From an uncultured Bacilli bacterium (GTDB lineage Bacteria > Bacillota_I > Bacilli_A > RF39 > UBA660): 16,711 bases of DNA. Of this stretch, positions 1 to 6,298 are shown one piece after another. The stretch spans positions 1 to 16,711 of the forward strand of contig CATKYP010000007.1 of NCBI GenBank assembly GCA_949840855.1, written 5' to 3'. The position numbers and the translations under genes are program-made. The notes beneath the pieces are model-generated. The model saw nothing but the letters and a program-made list of their open reading frames with translations. It did no database searches and was not told the DNA's origin. Position 1 is the stretch's first letter; every line of letters begins with the position of its first letter.

Positions 1-570
1 TAAATCACTATTATTTGATGTGATAATTATTGTTATTTTATATTTTTCATTTAATTGATTCAATAAACGATAAATTCTATTTCTATTAGTAATATCTAGA
101 TTAGTGTAAGGCTCTTCTATCAAGATTATTTTAGGATTAGTAATTAGGGATATGGCTATTTGAAATTTTTGCATTTCGCTAGTTGAAAGTGTTGTAATTA
201 TTCTTGTTAAATACTCTTCTTTCAGATCTACTATTTTTAAAGAATCAATTATTTTCTTTCTTGGATTTTTAATATTTAATTTATTGTAATATATCATATA
301 TGTCATATATTCTTCTATCGTTTTCTTGTTATAATTATTTACAAAGATATTCGATATATAACTTATTTGTTTTGTTAACTCTTGCCTATTTTTGGGAACT
401 AGTTTTTCTTTATTATAGCATATGGTCCCTTTGTTTTCTATATTTCCTTTTAATACTTTCAAAAGTTCTTTACTACCTTCTCCTGTTATGCCTGTTATTC
501 CATCTTCTAGTATTTTTACACTTATCTTTTTGAGTTTTTCATATGTAACATTAGTTAACTTTATTTCCAT
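1..570 (-). CDS. EcfA2-like ABC ATPase with degenerate Walker A, partial at left edge
   Basis: I translated this from an ATG at 570; the frame stays open for 190 codons to the left edge, so the C-terminus is missing. It begins MEIKLTNVTY, as EcfA2-type ATPases do. The P-loop (residues 27-37) reads GITGEGSKELL, so the invariant Lys of GKST is Ser33 and the next residues are Lys-Glu. The Q-loop Gln is replaced, apparently by Asn74. The signature (128-132) is LSTSE instead of LSGGQ. The Walker B (148-154) is IILIEEP, keeping the catalytic Glu153, and a D-loop follows (NLD, 157-159). The H-loop His is Ser185. It overlaps the end of the upstream ATPase by 10 bp, suggesting coupled expression. Known: EcfA1 and EcfA2 form the ATPase dimer of ECF vitamin and metal transporters at the membrane. 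Inferred: a pseudo-ATPase partner in such a module. A different ABC subfamily is possible. Confidence 0.75.
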   Translation of the reverse strand, partial: MEIKLTNVTYEKLKKISVKILEDGITGITGEGSKELLKVLKGNIENKGTICYNKEKLVPKNRQELTKQISYISNIFVNNYNKKTIEEYMTYMIYYNKLNIKNPRKKIIDSLKIVDLKEEYLTRIITTLSTSEMQKFQIAISLITNPKIILIEEPYTNLDITNRNRIYRLLNQLNEKYKITIIITSNNSDL

Positions 571-1367
571 AAGGTATCTACCATCCTATCCATATCTAGA
601 ATAACATCGTTTAATAAGTTGTAATCACTTAGTTTGACAGATAAATCTATCATTAAAGGAAGTTCTAATCCTATTCTATTTAGTTTATTGTCTTGTTTTA
701 ATATATCTAGAGTTTTACCTTCTATTTCTATTTTTCCTTTATTTAAAATATATAGATAGTCTGTATCTATAACTTCTTCTAATGAACTAGTTGCCATTAT
801 AATAGTAATTTTTTCTTGTTTGTTTAATTTTTCTAGTATAGTTAGTACTTCTTTTCTTTCTTTTTTTGTCATATCAAGACATATATTATCAGCTAAAAGC
901 ACTTTTATATTAGAAAGAAGAGCTGCTCCTAATAATAGTTTTATGTAATTTAATTTAGTTAACTCATTAGGATTATCTGTTAAGATATTTTCAATATGTA
1001 GTAAATTTAATACTCTTTGATATTCTTTTATTTTGCTACTTTGATCTATTGGTAAGTTCTCTAGAATAGCAAAAAGTTCATCCTCAACAGTAGTGTTTTC
1101 AAACCTTTGAACTTCTTCTGGTATAATTATTCCCATTTCTTTAAATAATTCGTTTTTGCTAATTTCTTCTATCCTTTTTCCATTATATATTAATTTATCT
1201 GTAGTATCTATTAGGGTTGACATTATTTTTATAAGAGTTGTTTTTCCAGATGTATTAGTACCTGATATTGCTATAAAGCTTTCTTTTGGAATAGATAAAT
1301 CTATATTTTCTAAGATATTATTATATGTTAAATTTTTAATTTCTATTAAGTTATCTACTTTTTTCAT
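561..1367 (-). CDS. EcfA1-like ABC ATPase with degenerate catalytic motifs
   Basis: A 268-residue protein with the size and layout of an ECF transporter A-component. The Walker A is intact (GTNTSGKT, 36-43). The TTVED..F..LENL stretch (92-105) and the C-terminal GLELP..IDLS segment (233-243) resemble EcfA. Other motifs are altered: the Q-loop Gln aligns with Pro83, the LSGGQ signature is LTKLN (136-140), the Walker B ends Asp160-Asn161 in place of Asp-Glu, and the H-loop His aligns with Ser194. ATP may bind, but normal hydrolysis looks unlikely. A ribosome binding site (AAGGTGA) lies 5 nt before the ATG. It starts 24 nt after the SDR gene and overlaps the next ATPase by 10 bp. Its place downstream of rplQ matches ecfA1 in many Bacillota. 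I withhold the symbol because the catalytic residues are missing. Confidence 0.8.
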   Translation of the reverse strand: MKKVDNLIEIKNLTYNNILENIDLSIPKESFIAISGTNTSGKTTLIKIMSTLIDTTDKLIYNGKRIEEISKNELFKEMGIIIPEEVQRFENTTVEDELFAILENLPIDQSSKIKEYQRVLNLLHIENILTDNPNELTKLNYIKLLLGAALLSNIKVLLADNICLDMTKKERKEVLTILEKLNKQEKITIIMATSSLEEVIDTDYLYILNKGKIEIEGKTLDILKQDNKLNRIGLELPLMIDLSVKLSDYNLLNDVILDMDRMVDTLWK

Positions 1368-1391
1368 TTTGTCACCTTCTTGTAGTAATTA

Positions 1392-2147
1392 TTATGTTAG
1401 TTTTTTCTTTTGAATCCGATAGGTTATTTTTAATAGAACCTTATCAGGTATAAATCTTTGAAAGAATTTTGCTAATTTCATTTTAACTCCTGGGATTATT
1501 AATAGATGCTTTTTTAGAGTCTTTTCTATTGCATACTCAGCAACATAACTTGCTCTTAATGGTTTTACACTAAATTTTGCACTTGCTACATTATTAAAAT
1601 TGGTATCTACTGGTCCTGGCATAAGACAGGATATCGATACTTTACTTTTTCTCTTTTTTAGTTCATACCATATTGCTGAAGTTAAGCTGTAAACATATGA
1701 CTTGCTAGCATAATAGGAAGCCATTAATGGTCCTCCTGGCAAAAAGGCAGCTGATGATGATACATTTAAAATATATCCTTTATCTTTTCTTATCATATCT
1801 TTTAAAAACATTTTTGTTAAGATGTGAAGAGCTTTTATATTAGTGTTAATCATTTCTATTTCATCTGATAGCTCTATATTATTGAAAAAATTACATTTAC
1901 CAAATCCAGCATTATTTATTAGAAAGTCAATATCTTCATTCTTAGTTAATATATATAATTCTTTAACTTTCTGCTCATCGCTTAAATCCATAGCTATAAT
2001 AGTAGTTTTGGTTCTTAATTTTTGTTGGATTTCTTGAAGTTTTTCTTTATTACGAGCTACTAGTATAAGTTCATATTTTTTCTTTGCTAGATATTTTGCT
2101 ATTTCTAGACCAATACCACTTGATGCCCCCGTTATTAATGCTTTCAC
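1392..2147 (-). CDS. Classical short-chain dehydrogenase/reductase (DltE/YqjQ-like)
   Basis: A 251-residue cytosolic NAD(P)-dependent oxidoreductase of unknown substrate. Motifs counted from the GTG at 2147: cofactor glycine motif TGASSGIG (6-13), NNAG (78-81), catalytic Asn near 103, Ser132, Tyr145 and Lys149 (YxxxK), and PGPVDT (177-182). The basic C-terminal tail, with IPG and FIPDK elements, recalls the DltE/YqjQ-type subgroup, but that is a family impression. The start is chosen at GTG 2147 because a GAGGTGA ribosome binding site (2159-2153) sits 5 nt before it; the other in-frame GTG at 2156 lies inside that site. It is separated from rplQ by a terminator and probably has its own promoter. 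The ATPase genes follow after 24 nt, so it probably shares their transcript. Confidence 0.88.
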   Translation of the reverse strand: MKALITGASSGIGLEIAKYLAKKKYELILVARNKEKLQEIQQKLRTKTTIIAMDLSDEQKVKELYILTKNEDIDFLINNAGFGKCNFFNNIELSDEIEMINTNIKALHILTKMFLKDMIRKDKGYILNVSSSAAFLPGGPLMASYYASKSYVYSLTSAIWYELKKRKSKVSISCLMPGPVDTNFNNVASAKFSVKPLRASYVAEYAIEKTLKKHLLIIPGVKMKLAKFFQRFIPDKVLLKITYRIQKKKLT

Positions 2148-2160
2148 TACCGTCACCTCT

Positions 2161-2220
2161 TAAGGCTATTATATATTACTTTTAAATAAATTAAAAGGTT
2201 GTTTTTAGCGGTATGTTATA
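2161..2220 (-). promoter_or_regulatory. Candidate promoters for the SDR-ATPase transcript
   Basis: Two -10-like boxes face the SDR gene: TATAAC at 2220-2215, with only an AT-rich stretch where the -35 should be, and a perfect TATAAT at 2173-2168. The second would leave a leader of only about 14 nt, just enough for the ribosome binding site. Neither has a good TTGACA partner. A promoter is expected here because an intrinsic terminator closes the upstream operon, but which box is used is uncertain. Confidence 0.35.
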
Positions 2221-2264
2221 AAGTTGCCATTTTGCTAATTTAAAAGTTTTCTTCCCTATTTATT

Positions 2265-2290
2265 ATTGCTTAATTTCTGATATAAGCAAT
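2265..2290. repeat. Perfect 8-bp inverted repeat in the rplQ-SDR intergenic region
   Basis: Arms ATTGCTTA (2265-2272) and TAAGCAAT (2283-2290) are exact inverted copies around a 10-nt spacer. There is no T-run after either arm, so it is not a standard terminator. It lies between the rplQ terminator and the candidate SDR promoters, so it could be an operator or a small RNA hairpin. Confidence 0.45.
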
Positions 2291-2315
2291 TAACCCTTTA
2301 TAACTCTAAATTGAT

Positions 2316-2348
2316 AAAAAAAGAAGCTATATATTATTCAGCTTCTTT
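2316..2348 (-). terminator. Intrinsic terminator of the ribosomal operon, overlapping the rplQ 3' end
   Basis: In transcript sense, AAAGAAGCT (2348-2340) pairs perfectly with AGCTTCTTT (2328-2320) over 9 bp, with an 11-nt loop containing the rplQ stop codon. The second arm runs into a tract of seven Ts (2323 region to 2316). The 5' arm is the Lys-Glu-Ala codons at the end of rplQ. Confidence 0.85.
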
Positions 2349-2741
2349 ACTTTCCTCTTTTTTAGTCGTCTTCTTATCTGCTTTTTCCTTTGTATCTTCT
2401 TCAACTAATTTTAAAATAACCATTAAGCTATCATCCCCGCGACGCTCTGTAAGTTTTAAAATTCTTGTATAACCACCATTACGATTTTCGTAGCGTTTTG
2501 CTAAATCATTGAATATTTTATCAACAACAACTTTATCATTATGTAGAAATGCTAAGGCTTTTCTTCTAGATAATAAGTCGCCCTTTTTTCCATAGGTAAT
2601 CATTTTGTCTACAAATTTGCGAGTTTCTTTAGCACGGGTTTCTGTTGTTGTAATTTCTTCATTCATAATAGTTTGTTTAGTTAAAGTTGCAAGCATGCTT
2701 CTTCTGTGTTTATTATCGCGTCCTAACTTTCTGTAAGCCAT
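2334..2741 (-). CDS. rplQ: Large ribosomal subunit protein bL17
   Basis: L17 sits on the 50S surface near the exit tunnel. This copy is 135 residues and opens with the family's MAYRKLGRDNKHRRSML. The central TTTETRAKETRKFVDKMIT segment and the GGYTRILKL.ERRGD motif (about 89-104) are conserved. The core ends near residue 114, and a Lys/Glu/Thr-rich tail of roughly 20 residues follows. The start is supported by an AAGGAGG site 8-9 nt upstream. It is the last gene of the alpha segment, 19 nt after rpoA, and its final codons form one arm of the operon terminator. Confidence 0.98.
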   Translation of the reverse strand: MAYRKLGRDNKHRRSMLATLTKQTIMNEEITTTETRAKETRKFVDKMITYGKKGDLLSRRKALAFLHNDKVVVDKIFNDLAKRYENRNGGYTRILKLTERRGDDSLMVILKLVEEDTKEKADKKTTKKEESKEAE

Positions 2742-2760
2742 AAATATTGTCCTCCTTCTA

Positions 2761-3711
2761 TTAATCCTCTTCTTGTAATGTTAAGCCCATTTCTTTGATT
2801 TTGTCTAATACTTCTTTTAAAGATTTCTTGCCTAAATTACGTATTTTCATCATATCAGATTCAGTTCTATTTACTAAATCTTGTAAAGTATGAATTCCTG
2901 CTCTTTTCAAGCAATTATATGCACGTACTGAGAAGTCTAAATCTTCAATTGATGTTTCTAGTGCTTTTGTTTTAGGATCCTCTGTTTTTTCTATCATCAT
3001 ACCACTTACATCAGCTATAGATGATAAGTCTGTAAGTATTCCAAAGTGCTCTATTAAAATGCGTGATGCTAAGGCAATTCCTTCTTCTGGCTTTATTGAA
3101 CCGTTGGTCCATACTTCTAAAATTAATTTATCATAACTTTCATCTTGTCCAACACGTGCAGGTTCCACTTCATATGAAACTCTTTCTATTGGAGAATATG
3201 ATGAGTCCATTACAATAACACCTGCTGCTTTATTTTCGATTAGTTTTTTATTAATTTCACTATCAACATAGCCTCGACCATTTGACACAGTCATTTCCAT
3301 ATTCAGTTTAGCACCTTTACTTAATGTTGCTATTACTTTATCTTTATTGATTACTTCTATTTCAGAATCACATTCTATATCTCCTGCTGTTACTTCTCCT
3401 TCTTTATTAGCATTTAATCTTATTATTTTAGGACCAGTTGAATGATTTTTTAATACTAATCCTTTTAAATTTAAAATTATTGTTGCAACATCTTCGTATA
3501 CACCTTCTATTGTTTGAAATTCGTGTAATACTCCATCAATTTTTACACTTGTAATAGCACTACCTGGAAGGGATGATAACATAACTCTTCTTAAAGCGTT
3601 ACCTATTGTGGTACCAAATCCTCTTTCTAATGGTTCTAATTCAAATTTTCCGTAAAAATTGCTTTCAATTGAATCTGTAATTTTATATATTGGTTTTTCA
3701 AATTGTAACAT
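2761..3711 (-). CDS. rpoA: DNA-directed RNA polymerase subunit alpha
   Basis: The alpha subunit dimerises to nucleate the polymerase core and contacts promoter UP elements and activators. The 316-residue protein has both domains. The N-terminal assembly domain covers about 1-230, including the dimer helix segment RGFGTTIGNALRRVMLSSLP (30-49). After a charged linker, the C-terminal DNA-binding domain covers about 255-312. Residues equivalent to the E. coli DNA contacts are present: Arg263, Asn266, Cys267, Gly294, Lys296, Ser297 and Glu300. Promoters in this organism may therefore use A+T-rich UP elements. It lies 36 nt after rpsK, one of the longer gaps in the operon. Confidence 0.99.
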   Translation of the reverse strand: MLQFEKPIYKITDSIESNFYGKFELEPLERGFGTTIGNALRRVMLSSLPGSAITSVKIDGVLHEFQTIEGVYEDVATIILNLKGLVLKNHSTGPKIIRLNANKEGEVTAGDIECDSEIEVINKDKVIATLSKGAKLNMEMTVSNGRGYVDSEINKKLIENKAAGVIVMDSSYSPIERVSYEVEPARVGQDESYDKLILEVWTNGSIKPEEGIALASRILIEHFGILTDLSSIADVSGMMIEKTEDPKTKALETSIEDLDFSVRAYNCLKRAGIHTLQDLVNRTESDMMKIRNLGKKSLKEVLDKIKEMGLTLQEED

Positions 3712-3747
3712 GAAACTAACCTCCCTTTATATATTATTGATTTACAA

Positions 3748-4131
3748 TTAACCACGTGGGCGTTTTGGTGGACGACATCCATTATGTGGTATTGGTGTAA
3801 CATCATTAATCGCAGTAATTTCTAATCCTGCTGTTTGAAGTGAACGAATAGCTGTTTCACGTCCTGGTCCTAAACCTTTTACATACACTTCTACTTTACG
3901 CATTCCCATATCGAATGCAGCTTTACCAGCTTGTTCTGCAGCAATTCCTGCAGCGTATGGTGTTGATTTTTTACTTCCTTTAAATCCTAGAGCACCACTT
4001 GATGCCCAACTGATTGTATTTCCTTCTTTATCTGTGATTGTTGTTATTGTATTATTGAAGGTTGCATGAATATGTACTACACCTTCAGGTACATTCTTTT
4101 TAACTTTTTTCTTTCTAGTTTTATAAGCCAT
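3748..4131 (-). CDS. rpsK: Small ribosomal subunit protein uS11
   Basis: S11 binds 16S rRNA in the platform of the 30S subunit near the mRNA exit. The 127-residue protein is of normal length. It shows the VHIHATFNNTI motif (19-29), the SSGALGFKGSKKSTPYAAG segment and the GPGRETAIR loop (88-96). The C-terminus is the family's RPPKRPRG-type basic tail. The gene follows rpsM by 20 nt and precedes rpoA, the standard alpha order in Bacillota. Confidence 0.99.
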   Translation of the reverse strand: MAYKTRKKKVKKNVPEGVVHIHATFNNTITTITDKEGNTISWASSGALGFKGSKKSTPYAAGIAAEQAGKAAFDMGMRKVEVYVKGLGPGRETAIRSLQTAGLEITAINDVTPIPHNGCRPPKRPRG

Positions 4132-4151
4132 GGTTTAACCTCCTTTTCCTA

Positions 4152-4520
4152 TTAAACTTTCTTTTTGTTAGCAACAACTTTACCCTTACCTTTACGAGTA
4201 CGAGCATTTCTATTTGTTCTTTGTCCTCTAACTGGAAGTCCTTTTTTATGTCTTGTTCCTTCATAAGAATTTATTTCCATTTTAGTTTTTATATTCATAT
4301 TAATTTCGCGACGTAAATCTCCTTCAGTTAAATGTTTATTTATTTCATCACGAATTTTTATTAATTCTTCTTGTGATAAATCTCCTGCTTTTTTAGTAGG
4401 TTCAATACCTGCTTCTTGACATATCTTTTTTGCTAAACTTCTTCCAATACCATAAATATAAGTTAGTGATATAACTATATGTTTGTCATTTGGAATATCT
4501 ACACCTTTAATACGTGCCAT
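4152..4520 (-). CDS. rpsM: Small ribosomal subunit protein uS13
   Basis: S13 sits in the 30S head and forms the B1 bridges to the large subunit while touching the P-site tRNA. The 122-residue protein carries the N-terminal MARIKGVDIPN start, a helix-hairpin-helix region (YIYGIGRSLAKKI, 21-33) and the conserved RGLPVRGQRTNRNARTRKG-type segment, here KGLPVRGQRTNRNARTRKG, near the C-terminus. The tail is lysine-rich (KKKV). An AGGAGG-like site lies just upstream. It is 15 nt after rpmJ. Confidence 0.99.
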   Translation of the reverse strand: MARIKGVDIPNDKHIVISLTYIYGIGRSLAKKICQEAGIEPTKKAGDLSQEELIKIRDEINKHLTEGDLRREINMNIKTKMEINSYEGTRHKKGLPVRGQRTNRNARTRKGKGKVVANKKKV

Positions 4521-4535
4521 TTAATTCACCTCCTA

Positions 4536-4652
4536 TTAACCTTGTCTTTGGTTATGCTTAGGGTTCTTTTTGCAAACAATCCTAACAACACCTTTACGTC
4601 TTACTATTTTACAATCAGCACAAATTGGCTTTACTGATGGTTTTACTTTCAT
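4536..4652 (-). CDS. rpmJ: Large ribosomal subunit protein bL36, zinc-binding form
   Basis: A 38-codon gene found by reading the infA-rpsM gap: ATG at 4652, TAA at 4538-4536. The protein begins MKVKPSVKPICADCKIVRR and ends in NQRQG. It is the C+ (zinc-binding) form, with candidate ligands Cys11, Cys14, Cys27 and His33. L36 stabilises 23S rRNA folding late in 50S assembly. A GGAGGG ribosome binding site lies upstream. The family's usual length is 37-38 residues, and infA-rpmJ-rpsM is the normal order. Confidence 0.97.
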   Translation of the reverse strand: MKVKPSVKPICADCKIVRRKGVVRIVCKKNPKHNQRQG

Positions 4653-4666
4653 ATTTTTCCCTCCTA

Positions 4667-4882
4667 CTATTTACGATAGGTAATACGCCCATGTGTTAAG
4701 TCATAAGCCGATAATTCTATCGTTACGGTATCACCTGGTAAGATACGAATATAGTGCATTCGCATTTTACCAGAAACATGGGCTTCTACAATATGTCCGT
4801 TATCGAGTTGAACTTTAAATTTTCCACTTGGAATTATTTCGATAACTTTACCTTCTACTTCAATTTTTTCTTCCTTTGCCAT
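4667..4882 (-). CDS. infA: Translation initiation factor IF-1
   Basis: IF1 occupies the 30S A site during initiation and helps IF2 and IF3. This 71-residue protein is a single S1-type OB fold of usual size. It begins MAKEEKIEVEGKV and contains the conserved LDNGH..EAHVSGKMRMHYIRILPGD segment (26-50), followed by the RITYR ending. The ribosome binding site (GGAGAGTGA) overlaps the end of map, whose stop lies 4 nt upstream, so the two genes are probably translationally coupled. The stop is TAG. Confidence 0.98.
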   Translation of the reverse strand: MAKEEKIEVEGKVIEIIPSGKFKVQLDNGHIVEAHVSGKMRMHYIRILPGDTVTIELSAYDLTHGRITYRK

Positions 4883-4886
4883 CTTT

Positions 4887-5633
4887 TCACTCTCCTGTTA
4901 ATATTTCGTATCCATCTTGAGTAACAACAACTGTATGTTCATAGTGAGCAGATGGACTATGATCTTCTGTTACAATTGTCCAGTTATTATCTTCTATATA
5001 AATTTCTGGACTACCAAGTGTTAGCATTGGCTCTATCGCTAAAACCATGCCTACTTTTAGTTTAGGCCCTGTTCCAGGCCTTCCATAGTTTGGAACTTCT
5101 GGATCTTCATGAACATCAGTTCCAACACCATGTCCACATAATTCTTGTACTACTCCCAAATTATAACTTTTAGCATATGTTTCAATAGCGTGTCCTATAT
5201 CACCTATATGGGATCCTGGTTTTATTTGCTCTAAACCGATAAATAAAGCTTTTTCAGTGTATTCCATTAAGTGTAGTAATTCATCTGTAATATTTCCTAC
5301 TTGATAAGTCCAAGCTGAGTCTCCATGATAACCTTTATAACAGGCTCCTATATCAAGAGTAACTATATCACCATCTTTTAATTTCCTATTACTTGGAAAA
5401 CCATGGACAACTTCATCATTAATACTAATACATAAAGCATTGGGAAATCCTTCATATCCTTTGAATGATGGAGTAGCTCCTTGAGCTATTATATATTTTT
5501 CTGCTAAACTATCAAGTTCTTTTGTAGTTATTCCTTCTTTTATAAAAGGTTTTATATACTTATGTGTTTTATAAACAATATTACCAGCCTTTTTTAATAG
5601 GGTAATTTCTCTTTCACTTTTAATAGTTATCAT
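4887..5633 (-). CDS. map: Type I methionine aminopeptidase
   Basis: Map removes the initiator methionine from nascent proteins at the ribosome. The 248-residue type I enzyme has all five metal ligands: Asp94 (LDIG), Asp105 (GDSAW), His168 (GHGVG), Glu201 (EPML) and Glu232 (YEHT). The substrate-side His77 (VVHG) is also present. There is no N-terminal SH3 or zinc-finger extension. It starts 1 nt after the adk stop. The gene ends in TGA, which argues that TGA is a stop codon in this organism. Confidence 0.98.
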   Translation of the reverse strand: MITIKSEREITLLKKAGNIVYKTHKYIKPFIKEGITTKELDSLAEKYIIAQGATPSFKGYEGFPNALCISINDEVVHGFPSNRKLKDGDIVTLDIGACYKGYHGDSAWTYQVGNITDELLHLMEYTEKALFIGLEQIKPGSHIGDIGHAIETYAKSYNLGVVQELCGHGVGTDVHEDPEVPNYGRPGTGPKLKVGMVLAIEPMLTLGSPEIYIEDNNWTIVTEDHSPSAHYEHTVVVTQDGYEILTGE

Positions 5634-5634
5634 A

Positions 5635-6297
5635 TTAATTACCTTCCCTACTTATAATATTATCTATTTGAGCTGCAATTTCATCAACAGACTTATTTCC
5701 ATCTATATGGTATATAACATTTTGATGTTCATAGTATTCTAAAACAGTTGCTGTTTTTTCTAAATAATTTTGATATCTAGTTCTAAAAGATTCTAAATTA
5801 TCATCTTTTCTTTGGTAAAGTTTTCCACCACAAATATCGCAAATTGATTCTATATGTGGAGTGGTATTTTCTTCATTTATGTTATATACAGCATTACAAC
5901 TTTCACAAACTCTTCTTCCTATTATTCTTCCTTCTAATGTTTTTTTGTCAATATCTAGAACAAAGACATATCCAAGTTTTAAAACTACTCTTTCTAATAT
6001 TTTGTTATATTCAACTGCTTGTTCATAATTTCTTGGAAAACCATCAATTATAAATCCATTTTTACAATCATCAAGTGCTAGACGGTTTTCAATCAATTTA
6101 TAAATAATATCATCTTTTACTAAATTCCCACTAGCCATAGTTTCATATACATAATTTCCTATTTCTGTATCTTCTTTGGCTATTTCTCTTAAGATATCAC
6201 CTGTAGAAATATGTGGAATATGATATTTATTTGCAATCATCTCTGCTTGTGTCCCCTTGCCTGCAGCTGGGGGTGCTATAAACATAATACTTTTCAT
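5635..6297 (-). CDS. adk: Adenylate kinase, zinc-LID type, variant P-loop
   Basis: Adk interconverts ATP plus AMP with two ADP in the cytosol. The 220-residue long form has the AMP-binding STGDILR (31-37), DGFPR (85-89) and a LID domain with a four-Cys zinc site: Cys131, Cys134, Cys153 and Cys156. The P-loop (8-16) reads APPAAGKGT, replacing the usual GPPGAGKGT at two glycines; the key Lys14 is retained. The ribosome binding site is weak, and the start lies 1 nt after the secY stop, so translation probably depends on coupling. Confidence 0.97.
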   Translation of the reverse strand: MKSIMFIAPPAAGKGTQAEMIANKYHIPHISTGDILREIAKEDTEIGNYVYETMASGNLVKDDIIYKLIENRLALDDCKNGFIIDGFPRNYEQAVEYNKILERVVLKLGYVFVLDIDKKTLEGRIIGRRVCESCNAVYNINEENTTPHIESICDICGGKLYQRKDDNLESFRTRYQNYLEKTATVLEYYEHQNVIYHIDGNKSVDEIAAQIDNIISREGN

Positions 6298-6298
6298 A

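Noticed and set aside
1..1367. Calling the two ATPases pseudogenes
   Set aside because: Both frames are open, have ribosome binding sites and overlap in an operon-like way; only specific catalytic motifs are altered.
2154..2156. GTG at 2156 as the SDR start
   Set aside because: It lies inside the GAGGTGA ribosome binding site, which is placed correctly for the GTG at 2147.
4887..4889. Mycoplasma-type code with TGA as tryptophan
   Set aside because: map ends at a TGA exactly at family length, and Trp codons inspected are TGG.
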